This document shows positions 25,928 to 34,547 of a stretch of 64,000 nt of DNA, piece by piece. Source of the stretch: CAINVV01 sp963663005 (GTDB taxonomy: Bacteria > Bacteroidota > Bacteroidia > Bacteroidales > Prolixibacteraceae); NCBI GenBank assembly GCA_963663005.2, contig CAXXHH010000015.1, positions 744,001 through 808,000 of the forward strand. Direction: 5' to 3'. Position numbers and translations under genes: made by a program. Each line of letters opens with the position of its first letter. The first letter of the stretch is position 1. The notes under the pieces are model-generated. The model did no database searches. It was given only the letters and a program-made list of their open reading frames with translations, and was not told the origin of the DNA.

Positions 25928-26848
25928 AGACTTTCTCTATCATCCCTAACAACATTGATTTTACGCCAAAAATCTTTTTGCTTCCCACCCCATGTAAAGT
26001 AGAATTTGAATAACTAATCATTATGCATGTCCCAAATACAAATATATAATGTAATAATGTAGATAGGGTATTCTATTAAATTGATTATGTGTTTTTTGAA
26101 TTACCACCAATATGATTTTAAAATTTCATTTCACTTGTCATTTACAGTATTTACCTCACCAATTGGTTTAATTAAATATTTCTCTTCATTTAATAATATT
26201 TGAAAAGGTTTTGTATATTTGTCCAACCGAAGTTTGCTGATTAAACCTGGAGCAGAGGATCGTATCGAAACTTTACCGGACATCTGTTTTTCGATGTTTT
26301 TGGAAATTTTGCATGCGCGTTTCAATCCAGAATAGCCTCCTGATGCTGTTCAAACGTTCATAGAAAGGTATTGTGAGTAGTGTAGCTTCAAAATAGAGCA
26401 AATACTTAAATGTCAATTTTAGTATTGATTTTACCTCTATATCTCCAAAGGAGAAATTCTTGTATCTATCACTATTTCAGATAATTGCATCAAAAAAAAT
26501 CCCTTCAGGGGTTTGGGGTATAAACTGGCATTTAAATAATTCTCATTATTTAAATGCGCTGATCAAAAAGAATGATCGTGACAGACAGCAATTGTCGAAT
26601 AGGGAAATCGGCAAAAAGGTATTTTCTCAGTATCTGGAACCAGTGAGGCATTGAAACTCAAAATTTAAGGAACTTTGGAAAGTCTAACATTGAGCCTCTA
26701 GACAATCAGTCCGTTCAAAAAAATAGCTAATTGGAACCCCAATTTATTTAGGCTGAGATATGGCTGAGTTTTGACTGTGGCATTACTGAGATATGGCTGT
26801 GGCAATTCACCTCACTCAATTGCCAAATTGAGAATAGTCCAGGCGTTA
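25928..26848. other. Gene-poor stretch at the left border of the accessory region
   Basis: About 920 AT-rich bases without a convincing gene. Weak candidates are a minus-strand frame (ATG at 26283, down to 26131: MSGKVSIRSSAPGLISKLRL, about 50 residues) and a plus-strand frame with a TTG start at 26460. A perfect 13-bp inverted repeat is at 26528-26557 and a 14-bp direct repeat at 26753-26766/26786-26799. It looks like decayed or regulatory DNA. Confidence 0.45.
26528..26557. repeat. Perfect 13-bp inverted repeat with four-base loop
   Basis: GCATTTAAATAAT (26528-26540) is exactly complementary to ATTATTTAAATGC (26545-26557) around TCTC. The stem is AT-rich and no T-run follows on the plus strand, so a terminator role is doubtful. 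Confidence 0.8.
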
Positions 26849-27619
26849 TTATTTCTTCTTTGAATGACTAGCCTTCTCCTCCAGTTTATCTAATTCGCGC
26901 TGGACCTCACTTTCCAGGAATCGCATTTGATTTAAGCGGAGCTGCTCAATCGTTTTCCGCTTTCGCTTCACAACTTCCCTTATCAGAGATTTTAGGTCCA
27001 TTTTAAATGACACATAAAACCCTCTGGTATGCTGGGCATAATATATTAATCCCCAATTCTCCTGTAGCTCTCTCTTAATTTTCAGCGTCTGGTATTCCTG
27101 CGCAAAAAACCGAACTTTCTCCGACAGCTCAGAAACATCTGAGATCGTTTTGGCTTTCCCATCCATCCGAGCCCACATCAGTTTGTTATCCACCTTTTGA
27201 TAATTTTTATCTCCAACAATGGATTTCAATGCATGAAAAGCCAGGAAGCAGGCCTTATCAAAATTGGACTTGCCCGCTTTTGAAAATTCTGTAAATACTT
27301 GCCGTTCGATCCCGGTCATAGGGGAATTTTTATACCGTTCAAACAACACCATTCCTCGCCTAAGATCATCATCCCGGTCTGATTCCTCGAAATCCAGACA
27401 TGCGCAGGTTGCGCGATATTTCTCCTTGACAGTGCCGCTGTCAAGTTTCATTAAGTGAGCGTAGATTGAATAGCTGCTGATATCCCTAACAGACATTCTT
27501 GTATCATCAATAAATCCCGAGAGCAGTTGAACCGGAACATTTAAAAATTCAGCTTTGACTGCATCATTGGATTTATCTGCCTTGGACTTCTGTCCAATTG
27601 AAATCAGCTTTTTAAACAT
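26849..27619 (-). CDS. Hypothetical protein, accessory region
   Basis: The 256-residue protein is not recognised. It is mostly alpha-helical and charged, with a run MSVRDISSYSIYAHLMKL near residue 42, a middle part FDKACFLAFHALKSIVGDKN, and a very basic C terminus (EVVKRKRKTIEQLRLNQM) that then forms a coiled-coil-like EVQRELDKLEEK and ends SKKK. A nucleic-acid-binding role is conceivable but unproven. It stands alone, 250 bases or more from any other gene, at the border of the accessory region. Confidence 0.6.
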   Translation of the reverse strand: MFKKLISIGQKSKADKSNDAVKAEFLNVPVQLLSGFIDDTRMSVRDISSYSIYAHLMKLDSGTVKEKYRATCACLDFEESDRDDDLRRGMVLFERYKNSPMTGIERQVFTEFSKAGKSNFDKACFLAFHALKSIVGDKNYQKVDNKLMWARMDGKAKTISDVSELSEKVRFFAQEYQTLKIKRELQENWGLIYYAQHTRGFYVSFKMDLKSLIREVVKRKRKTIEQLRLNQMRFLESEVQRELDKLEEKASHSKKK

Positions 27620-28042
27620 AAATAATCTAGAGTTGAAAAACCTTCACAACATTATTGCCAACTTTCTGAGTGTTGAAATTAATTGAATCTAGCCAAAGTT
27701 CACAAATTATTGCAGGTTCAGCCCAAAAAATTTGAATATATGTACCCTACTCACCCTCGATTGGACTCACAGACTATTAAAATCTAATTTGTCAATCATT
27801 TACAAAGCTTCTTTGTGGTGGTCAACTTCAAATTATCCAACCCTCCAGGGCACTATCTCATTCAACGAAAAGGTAACATTAAAAACAAATAATCGTAATG
27901 AGGATTAATTATTAACGTGCATTTTCCATAAAACCACGATTCGGCTTTGTTGCAGTTATCTTAAAAATTAATAGATGCAAGAAGTCCCATTCGGGGGATT
28001 TAGGAGCAACGCTTAAGTAGAAATTCAACTAACACTTTTGAT
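27620..28042. other. Intergenic region with no recognised feature
   Basis: About 420 AT-rich bases between the hypothetical gene and the first SRPBCC gene. I see no gene, tRNA or clear terminator. Confidence 0.4.
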
Positions 28043-28471
28043 ATGCCAGCAAAAAATTTCCAATTCAGTTTTACATCCACTAAAACTGAAATTGAGGTAT
28101 ATGCTCTTCTACTGAATGTCAAAGAGTGGTGGAGCGGATTATTTGGTGAAAAAATAGACGGAGAATTTGAAAAAATTGGTGATGAGTTTACGTTCAAAGC
28201 GGGCGATGGTGTTCATTACTCAAATCAAAAATTAATTGAGTTGATTCCAAATCAAAAAATTGTATGGTTAGTTACGGAAAGCAATCTTTCATTTTTAAAT
28301 AACACAAACGAATGGGCAAACACAAGAATTTGCTTTGACATCGTGAAGAAAGAAAATTTGACAAATATTATTTTCACCCACGAAGGATTAATACCTGATA
28401 TTGAATGCTACAGTCGATGCACAAACGCCTGGACACAGTATTTACAACGGTTGGCAACTAAAATTAAATAA
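28043..28471 (+). CDS. SRPBCC-domain protein (AHSA1/START-like)
   Basis: The 142-residue protein has the SRPBCC layout: an initial strand FQFSFTSTKTEIEVYALLLN, WWSG in the first helix, GDEFTFKAGDG, IPNQKIVWLVTES, FDIVKKENLTNIIFTHEGL and a final helix ending TQYLQRLATKIK. Such proteins bind hydrophobic ligands in a helix-grip fold; some are chaperone co-factors. It is 17 bases upstream of the VOC gene, so the two are co-transcribed. Both resemble small cargo genes seen in Bacteroidota accessory arrays. Confidence 0.75.
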   Translation: MPAKNFQFSFTSTKTEIEVYALLLNVKEWWSGLFGEKIDGEFEKIGDEFTFKAGDGVHYSNQKLIELIPNQKIVWLVTESNLSFLNNTNEWANTRICFDIVKKENLTNIIFTHEGLIPDIECYSRCTNAWTQYLQRLATKIK

Positions 28472-28488
28472 ACTTAAAGTAATAAATT

Positions 28489-28926
28489 ATGGCACAATTA
28501 AATCCTTACATTCACTTTAATGGAAATGCTGAAGAAGCATTCAATTTTTACAAATCCGTTTTTGGCGGAGAATTTGCAATGATAAGTCGCTTCAAAGATT
28601 TTGCAATGCCCGAGCATCCTATTGCTGAAAACGAGGCCAATAAGATTATGCATATTGCTTTGCCAATAGGTAAAAGCAGCGTGCTGATGGCAAGCGATAC
28701 CCCGGAATTTATGGGTAGGCAAAACGAAAATGAAAACAGAAGTAAAATTTCTATCAGTGCAGAAAGCAAAGAAGAAGCAGACAAATTATTTACTGGACTT
28801 TCAGCAGGTGGAAAGATTGAAATGCCAATAGATAATAGTCCTTGGGGTTCATATTTTGGCATGTTCAGAGACAAATACGGCATCGAATGGATGGTGGATT
28901 ATGATCCAAAATATAACCCCAAATAG
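28489..28926 (+). CDS. VOC-superfamily protein (PhnB-like glyoxalase fold)
   Basis: The 145-residue protein shows the PhnB/3-demethylubiquinone-methyltransferase-like pattern: LNPYIHFNGNAEEAFNFYKS, FGGEFAMISRF, KIMHIALPIGKSSVLMASDTP, ISAESKEEADKLF and the end WGSYFGMFRDKYGIEWMVDY. Paired beta-alpha-beta-beta-beta modules usually bind a metal and small substrates; the enzymatic role here is open. Confidence 0.82.
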   Translation: MAQLNPYIHFNGNAEEAFNFYKSVFGGEFAMISRFKDFAMPEHPIAENEANKIMHIALPIGKSSVLMASDTPEFMGRQNENENRSKISISAESKEEADKLFTGLSAGGKIEMPIDNSPWGSYFGMFRDKYGIEWMVDYDPKYNPK

Positions 28927-28973
28927 CCGATACGATAATTGAGGGATCTTGCGTATGATCACTTTATGATCAA

Positions 28974-29004
28974 AGAGCCTGAAAGCGATTAACTTTCAGG
29001 CTCT
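28974..29004. terminator. Hairpin downstream of the SRPBCC-VOC pair
   Basis: AGAGCCTGAAAG (28974-28985) pairs perfectly with CTTTCAGGCTCT (28993-29004) around CGATTAA. It is followed by the 20-base segment 29022-29041 that recurs at 29710-29730. Confidence 0.75.
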
Positions 29005-29021
29005 TATACTGCGAAGCAGTT

Positions 29022-29041
29022 GGGGACATCGAAATATCGAA
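29022..29041. repeat. Short repeat, copy 1 (GGGGACATCGAAATATCGAA)
   Basis: This 20-base segment recurs at 29710-29730 with one extra A. Both copies lie just to the right of a strong hairpin and separate small cargo genes. Confidence 0.7.
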
Positions 29042-29195
29042 GCTTGCGGAACATTTAAACACGGTGTTTCCGAGTATGTTTATTCAGTGAATACCTGGAG
29101 ATCATTGATTGACATGCGTTCAGCCACATACATCTCTGATCCTTCATTTTTCAACAAAGCATGTAGATTTTAATTTGAAATTAAAAAATAGCGAT

Positions 29196-29645
29196 ATGAC
29201 AACGAATACAGTTAAACTGCACCGGATTTTTGCAGCCCCAATAGAAAAAGTATATAGAGCATTTACAAATGCTGATGCAATGGCTTCCTGGCTGCCACCA
29301 TATGGATTTTTATGTAAAGTACATAATATGGATTTTAAGATTGGTGGAACGTACAGAATGTCGTTTACCAATTTTACCACCGGTAACGGACACTCTTTTG
29401 GCGGCGAATATTTAGAAATTATCCCAAATGAACTAATAAAATATACCGACCAATTTGAAGATCCGAATTTGCCCGGAAACATGATTACTACGATTGAATT
29501 CAAAAAAGTCTTATGTGGCACAGAATTTTTGGCAACACAGGAAGGGATTCCTGCTTCAATACCAACTGAAATGTGCTATTTAGGTTGGCAAGAATCGTTA
29601 GACAAATTAAAACGACTGGTAGAACCTAATATTCCAGACGAATAA
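29196..29645 (+). CDS. SRPBCC-domain protein (AHSA1 family), second
   Basis: The ATG at 29196 (MTTNTVKLHRIFAAPIEKVY) is chosen over a TTG further upstream because the AHSA1 fold begins there, giving 149 residues. KVYRAFTNADAMASWLPPYG, FKIGGTYRMSFTN, GEYLEIIPNELIKYTDQFED and the end LGWQESLDKLKRLVEP are diagnostic. It is a single gene unit followed by a hairpin and repeat. Ligand unknown. Confidence 0.8.
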   Translation: MTTNTVKLHRIFAAPIEKVYRAFTNADAMASWLPPYGFLCKVHNMDFKIGGTYRMSFTNFTTGNGHSFGGEYLEIIPNELIKYTDQFEDPNLPGNMITTIEFKKVLCGTEFLATQEGIPASIPTEMCYLGWQESLDKLKRLVEPNIPDE

Positions 29646-29658
29646 AAAATCACCCCCT

Positions 29659-29713
29659 CAAAAAGCAAGATCCCTGTAAACAATTTGCTTACAGGGATCT
29701 CTTTGTAGCGGGG
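29659..29713. repeat. 55-bp direct repeat, copy A (hairpin plus tRNA-fMet 3' end fragment)
   Basis: This copy is identical over 55 bases to 31782-31836. It contains the inverted repeat AGATCCCTGTAA (29668-29679) / TTACAGGGATCT (29689-29700), a terminator-like hairpin when read on the minus strand, and then TTTGTAGCGGGG, the complement of the tRNA-fMet 3' end at 39455. It is read as a relic att site. Confidence 0.85.
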
Positions 29714-29730
29714 AACATCGAAATATCGAA
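29710..29730. repeat. Short repeat, copy 2 (GGGGA ACATCGAAATATCGAA)
   Basis: It matches 29022-29041 except for one extra A and begins inside the 55-bp repeat. It may be the end sequence of a former integrated unit. Confidence 0.7.
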
Positions 29731-29996
29731 CCTTTTGGAAAACTTTTATTTGGTTGTTGACCTGTATGATTTTATTGTGAATGATTAAGAATGGTCATTT
29801 GAAAATATGTTTTGTTTGCTAATCCGTTTTGAGTTTTAATAACTATTTTTAGATGAAAGTAATAACGTAAGGTAAGGTTAGCTAGAAAACAGTAGTTAGC
29901 TAACAATGCTTTTTGTGTTGTTATAAACGAGTCGGCAGCAAGTGTAGGAGCAACCAATTGAGACTGTTTGACATCCAATAAAAAAACCTAAATAAA

Positions 29997-30431
29997 ATGA
30001 AAAACAAAACTTTGATATTAGCTTTACTGTTTGTAAGCCTGGCATGTAATCAGATTAAGGATTGTGAAGAGATACAATTGACTGCACATCACTTTGACTG
30101 TAAGGACACAAAGTATTCACTTCAGATTAATATCCACAATGACTATACAATTATCAGATCAAAAGACACCTACGACTCCATAGTAACTGGAGATTGTCAT
30201 CCGACAATTGATTTTTCTCTCTATGACTTAGTTATTGGCAGACAGTCTTCCGGTAACGAGAATGACACAATCAAATATGATTTACGGAGAACCTGTCCAG
30301 ACAATGAACTGACACTGAATGTGGACATTATCCAATCAGATGCTACCCGTCCTGACAATGTTGTCTACCATGCCTTGATTCCAAAACTTGGTGACGAAGA
30401 GACTTTAAAAGTCAAGATAAACGTAAAATAA
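29997..30431 (+). CDS. Putative small lipoprotein, hypothetical
   Basis: The 144-residue protein has a lipoprotein signal (LFVSLAC, Cys17). The rest is beta-rich with several cysteines (DCEEIQLTAHHFDCKDTKYSL, GDCHPTIDF, RRTCPDNEL), which may form disulfides in the periplasm. No family is recognised. It lies between copies A and B of the 55-bp repeat and is followed by an attC-like palindrome. Confidence 0.6.
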   Translation: MKNKTLILALLFVSLACNQIKDCEEIQLTAHHFDCKDTKYSLQINIHNDYTIIRSKDTYDSIVTGDCHPTIDFSLYDLVIGRQSSGNENDTIKYDLRRTCPDNELTLNVDIIQSDATRPDNVVYHALIPKLGDEETLKVKINVK

Positions 30432-30448
30432 AACACCAACTGCCAACA

Positions 30449-30558
30449 GCAGCTACCCGCAAGCGGGGTTTCGGTGCTCGCGGGACAGGAAAGCAGAAAA
30501 GGTAAAATGTTGATGCGTAAATAGTTTCGTGATAAAAACCCCGCCTGCGTGTAGCTGC
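30449..30558. repeat. attC-like imperfect inverted repeat (cassette-type recombination site candidate)
   Basis: The left arm 30449-30471 (GCAGCTACCCGCAAGCGGGG plus TTT) and the right arm 30536-30558 are complementary over 23 bases with two mismatches, around a 64-base centre. AACTGCCAACA flanks it on the left and AACGTT on the right. Such sites with a GGGGTTTCGGTGC-type centre lie behind small cargo genes in Bacteroidota and resemble integron attC sites. No integron integrase is in the window. The remaining bases to 30885 hold no gene. Confidence 0.5.
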
Positions 30559-30885
30559 AGAACGTTAATTCTCATTAACTCAAGATACATTCAATTTCGA
30601 TATTGGTCTCCAATGGTTCTCGCCAACCTTCTAACAATCCCCGGACAAAACGAGCATCCATCCCGTGTTTTGTATCCGTTTTGATCTAATTGACGGGAAT
30701 CTCGGTGTAATTTACCATTCTCTATTTCATTGTGTCGTGATCAAAAAAAATTGCGCATTCCGAAACTTCTTATGTCTTTCTTGCCGGCAACCCTCGAGCC
30801 AACTTCCGCATCTGAAGAATTTTCCGTAACTTTAATATAACAGGTTACTAAAATTACCAACCTATCGTACAATCACTTGAAAAAT

Positions 30886-31734
30886 ATGAAAACAGAAGAT
30901 ATCAAACATTTGTTTTCCGAATTTGAGGCTGCAGCCTCTGAACTCGAAGGTGTGGAGTGTTGGAGCGCAAGAGAATTGCAGGCACTTTTAGGATATAGCA
31001 AATGGGAAAACTTCGAAAAAGTAATTCAAAAAGCTAAAGATGCATGCGTGAATGTTGGCGAGCATTTAGACGATCACTTTCCTGACGTCAGGAAGGTGAT
31101 CGAAGCTGGGAAGGGAGCTCAACATGAGATTCAAGATATTTTATTGACCCGATATGCCTGTTATTTAGTTGCTCAAAACGGTGATAGTCGAAAAATTGAA
31201 ATAGCTTTTGCTCAAAACTACTTCGCCGTACAAACAAGAAAGGCTGAAGTCATCGAGCAAAGACTTCTTGAATATGAAAGAATACAGGCAAGAGAAAAGT
31301 TAAGTCATACGGAAAAACAACTTTCCGGAATTATTTATGACAGAGGTGTCGATAATCAAGGATTTGCCATCATTCGATCAAAAGGTGATCAAGCACTTTT
31401 CATGCTCACAACTGCTCAATTGAAACATAAAATGGGCGTTCCAGAAAAACGGGCTTTAGCAGATTTTTTACCTACTATCAGCATAAAAGCCAAAGACCTT
31501 GCTGCCGAAATGACGGGACTTAATGTGCTGAATAAAGACCTTCATGGTCAAAATCCAATTGAGAGTGAACACGTCGATAACAGCACTGCTGTAAGAAATA
31601 TGTTGGTAAACAGGGGAATCTACCCTGAAAGATTGCCAGCTTCTGAGGATACGGATAAAATCAAGCGCCGACTGGTTAGCGCTGAAAAGAAAGTTCTGAA
31701 GGATACAAAGAAAGAAAAGGAGAGCAAAAAATAA
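30886..31734 (+). CDS. dinD: DinD-like DNA-damage-inducible protein
   Basis: The ATG at 30886 (MKTEDIKHLF) gives 282 residues; a TTG nine bases upstream is less likely. The N-terminal BRO-like segment (WSARELQALLGYSKWENFEK) and then EHLDDHFPDVRKV, LLTRYACYLVAQNGDSRKIE and FAQNYFAVQTRKAEVIEQRL are the order of DinD. In E. coli DinD is SOS-induced and inhibits RecA-filament activity. The C terminus ends in a lysine-rich tail (KKEKESKK). It lies just left of the element's attL, among cargo. I did not locate a clear LexA box. Confidence 0.83.
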   Translation: MKTEDIKHLFSEFEAAASELEGVECWSARELQALLGYSKWENFEKVIQKAKDACVNVGEHLDDHFPDVRKVIEAGKGAQHEIQDILLTRYACYLVAQNGDSRKIEIAFAQNYFAVQTRKAEVIEQRLLEYERIQAREKLSHTEKQLSGIIYDRGVDNQGFAIIRSKGDQALFMLTTAQLKHKMGVPEKRALADFLPTISIKAKDLAAEMTGLNVLNKDLHGQNPIESEHVDNSTAVRNMLVNRGIYPERLPASEDTDKIKRRLVSAEKKVLKDTKKEKESKK

Positions 31735-31781
31735 AATCCTGTTATCCGCGAAAGATCCGAAACCTGCCCCCGTTCGTACGC

Positions 31782-31836
31782 CAAAAAGCAAGATCCCTGT
31801 AAACAATTTGCTTACAGGGATCTCTTTGTAGCGGGG
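31782..31836. repeat. 55-bp direct repeat, copy B (contains attL of the integrative element)
   Basis: This copy is identical to 29659-29713. It has the same hairpin (AGATCCCTGTAA / TTACAGGGATCT) and then runs into the 20-bp att core at 31823-31842. It is read as the tRNA terminator and 3' end displaced by insertion. Confidence 0.85.
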
Positions 31837-32028
31837 GTAGGAACACTACCCATATTTTAAAGGAAAATATTAAAATAACATAAGAATTAAAACCCTGTAT
31901 TTTAAGCACTTTCAAAGATATTAATTTTCCTATGATATTTTAATATTTGTAGAAAACTGTCCCCCGACCGTCCCCCATATTATTTTTTTACTTATCTTTA
32001 GAAAGTATTAACCTAATATAAGAATAAA

Positions 32029-33117
32029 ATGGGGGTTAAATTAAGGGAGAATCTAAAAAAAACCGGGGCAAAATCCTATTTTTTGGATATTACAGCCAAC
32101 GGCAAAAGGTACAAAGAGTATTTAAGCATACATTCAGTACCTAAACCCAGAACAAAGGCAGATTTTGAGGCCAACAGACAATCTAAGGAATTAGCTGAAA
32201 GCATAAGGGCAAAAAGAGAACTTGAATTACAGGCACAGGATTACAACATAACCCCAACATTTAAAAAAACGATTGACTTTGTGGCCTATTATGAGAAGTT
32301 TGTAACGGACTACCCCCACAAGGATTTAAGAATAGTGAAATATTCAAAAAAATGGTTTGCTGATTATCTTGAAAGTAAAGGAATCAAAACCATAAAGCCT
32401 AAACAATTGGATGAGAACCTTTGCCGGGGGTATCTTGAATTTATGCAAAAGGGTTTAAATGGTGAAACACCTTACAACTATTTCAGTAAGTTTAAAAGAG
32501 TTGTTAATCAGGCTATCAAGGATAAAATAATGGTTGAAAATCCAACGTCAGGAATTATAGCCGTCCGGGATCAGGGTATGAAAAAAGAGATATTATCTTA
32601 CAAAGAAATTGAACTGTTAGGTAAAACATATTGTGGCAATAAAGAGGTAAAAAGGGCTTTTCTGTTTAGTCTGTTTAGCGGGTTAAGATGGTGTGATGTT
32701 TCAGAATTGACATTTAAAAACATTGATTCTGCAAATGGGGTTTTAAAATTCAGTCAGTCCAAAACAAAGCACTCATCTAAAAATTCAAGTGTAAGAATGG
32801 ATCTTAGTCCTATGCTTTTAAGGTTGATCGGTAAGCCGGGGAAAGAGACAGAAAAAGTATTTTTATTACCCTCACATACAGGGGCACTAAAGAGCCTCAA
32901 AGCATGGGTAAAATTGGCAGAAATACCCAAAAACATAACGTGGCACTGTGCCCGGCATAGTTTTGCCGTCAATCTATTGGGAGAGGTGAAAACAGATGTT
33001 AAAACCGTGGCCTCACTTTTAGGCCATTCCGGTTTAAAATATGTTGAGGTTTACACCCGGGCAATAGATGAGAAAAAAGCACAGGCACTAAACGGACTAC
33101 CGGAAATAAACTTTTGA
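32029..33117 (+). CDS. int: Tyrosine recombinase/integrase of the element
   Basis: The 362-residue protein has an N-terminal arm-binding part, a SAM-like core-binding domain (FVAYYEKFVTDYPHKDL to NPTSG, residues ~84-175) and a catalytic domain with Arg220 (FSGLRWCDV), a Lys near 245 (SQSKTKHSS), His306 and Arg309 (WHCARH), His333 (LLGHSG) and nucleophile Tyr342 (VYTRAI). All catalytic residues are in place. It should catalyse insertion at the tRNA-fMet 3' end whose repeats flank the element. The position next to attL is usual. Confidence 0.95.
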   Translation: MGVKLRENLKKTGAKSYFLDITANGKRYKEYLSIHSVPKPRTKADFEANRQSKELAESIRAKRELELQAQDYNITPTFKKTIDFVAYYEKFVTDYPHKDLRIVKYSKKWFADYLESKGIKTIKPKQLDENLCRGYLEFMQKGLNGETPYNYFSKFKRVVNQAIKDKIMVENPTSGIIAVRDQGMKKEILSYKEIELLGKTYCGNKEVKRAFLFSLFSGLRWCDVSELTFKNIDSANGVLKFSQSKTKHSSKNSSVRMDLSPMLLRLIGKPGKETEKVFLLPSHTGALKSLKAWVKLAEIPKNITWHCARHSFAVNLLGEVKTDVKTVASLLGHSGLKYVEVYTRAIDEKKAQALNGLPEINF

Positions 33118-33145
33118 AAAGTCATTAACTGATTAAAAACACAAA

Positions 33146-34438
33146 ATGGAAAATACTCTTTTATTTGAGGATCTGGAATATAGCGTTACATCCTCACCGG
33201 GTGGGTACAATCATTTTATAGAGAACTTCAATAGACAAAACCACTGTGATATTGATAAATTAATCAAAGAGGGTATAATGATAAAAGTTGAGGAAGAGCC
33301 AATAAATGAAAATCGGGGGTTTCATTATTTTGGGAGAAACAGATTTAATACAATAAAAATTGAACTTGAAAAGTATCTAACAATTATAGACCTCAACAAG
33401 ATACAGCAAAACCCATACTTTGAAAATGAAATCCGTTTATTTGCCAATGTTCAAAGGGAAAGGATCGTTGATTTAATAGATAAATATTTCAATCCCGAGT
33501 ATGTGCATGGTGAGGGTGTGATTTCTCAGCATCGGAGAGACCCCAAAAGACAAGATGACATATTGCCAAAAAACTACAATGAATATGATGATATATCAAG
33601 GCTGTTTGATGGAGTGCTAAAGGGTATTTTCAACCAACCCCTATTTGTCCTTGAGGCAATTAAAAAATATTCAGATGAGCCAAACCAACAGCAAAGAATA
33701 TACTATCAACACAAATTCATAAAAGGACAAATACGGAATATTCAGGATAGATTTAATAATTGGAATCTTGTATTTAAAGACCTGTTTGATAGAAATTTAT
33801 TCAACAGAAACAAGGATCTTAAAGATATATTTCTCTTTTTGGATGAACTGATAGAAGAATCAAAAGAGCAAATTAGATTACTTGAGATTGATTATCTCAA
33901 TACCCCCTTTTCCCGGCATTTCATTTCAAAAATGATCTGGTATAAAGAACGCTGTGATTTAAGGATAAGCGATACAAACCTGAGCAATATTCAAAGGGTT
34001 ATTACAATGTATCATGAGAATGAGAATCAGCCCCCCCAAAAGGAACCAGACACACCAACCAAACCGACATTAACAGGTTTTCAAAGTAGTTTAACCGATC
34101 CTCAAATAGAGAACCTTTACAGCAAAATGCAAGGCAATTATTTTGAAGCTACCCCCGACCATTTCAAAGCAATATTCAAAAGTAAACTATTGCCCCCGGA
34201 CTTTGTCCCAATCACAAGATTAAAGCCTTTTACCTCTGTCCTTTGTGCCTATTTTATATATGAACTATTCCAAAGAGAAAACCCCGGGGATTATTGGAGT
34301 ATTGCAGAAAATTGTTTTAATGCAAAAAACTTGAGGCAGTCCTTTAATAATGCTGTCCAATTGAACCCAATGCAAAAACCCAAAGGCTACAAAGACATTG
34401 ATACTATCCTACAAAACATTTACACCCCTTTACTGTAA
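33146..34438 (+). CDS. Hypothetical protein of the element, 430 residues
   Basis: I do not recognise a named family. The N-terminal ~290 residues are helical and charged with no catalytic motif that I can name. A proline-rich linker (PPQKEPDTPTKPT) leads to a compact C-terminal domain (LTDPQIENLYSKMQGNYFEA, FKAIFKSKLLPPDFVPI, VLCAYFIYELFQRENP, NLRQSFNNA). That C-terminal text resembles a module that I recall at the end of many Bacteroidota mobile-element proteins beside integrases. It is 28 bases downstream of int and probably co-transcribed. Confidence 0.6.
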   Translation: MENTLLFEDLEYSVTSSPGGYNHFIENFNRQNHCDIDKLIKEGIMIKVEEEPINENRGFHYFGRNRFNTIKIELEKYLTIIDLNKIQQNPYFENEIRLFANVQRERIVDLIDKYFNPEYVHGEGVISQHRRDPKRQDDILPKNYNEYDDISRLFDGVLKGIFNQPLFVLEAIKKYSDEPNQQQRIYYQHKFIKGQIRNIQDRFNNWNLVFKDLFDRNLFNRNKDLKDIFLFLDELIEESKEQIRLLEIDYLNTPFSRHFISKMIWYKERCDLRISDTNLSNIQRVITMYHENENQPPQKEPDTPTKPTLTGFQSSLTDPQIENLYSKMQGNYFEATPDHFKAIFKSKLLPPDFVPITRLKPFTSVLCAYFIYELFQRENPGDYWSIAENCFNAKNLRQSFNNAVQLNPMQKPKGYKDIDTILQNIYTPLL

Positions 34439-34547
34439 ACCCCTGTCTATTTTAATACTTTCTATTCTGTCCGACCTTTGCCCCTGTTCCTGATAATCAG
34501 GGATGACTTTGGCCAAAGTCCATTTATTCAATTAAACATTCAGAATA

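Noticed and set aside
26131..26283. Minus-strand frame of about 50 codons (MSGKVSIRSSAPGLISKLRL...)
   Set aside because: The composition is protein-like but it is short, isolated and has no family match I recognise. Kept only as a note in the intergenic entry.
26460..26654. Plus-strand frame of 64 codons with a TTG start
   Set aside because: Non-ATG start, no recognisable content, and a perfect inverted repeat lies inside it, so I treat the region as non-coding.
28974..29041. A complete fourth att copy of tRNA-fMet
   Set aside because: The segment right of the hairpin shares ACATCGAAATATCGAA with copy A but lacks the TTTGTAGCGGGG core, so it cannot be claimed as an att site.
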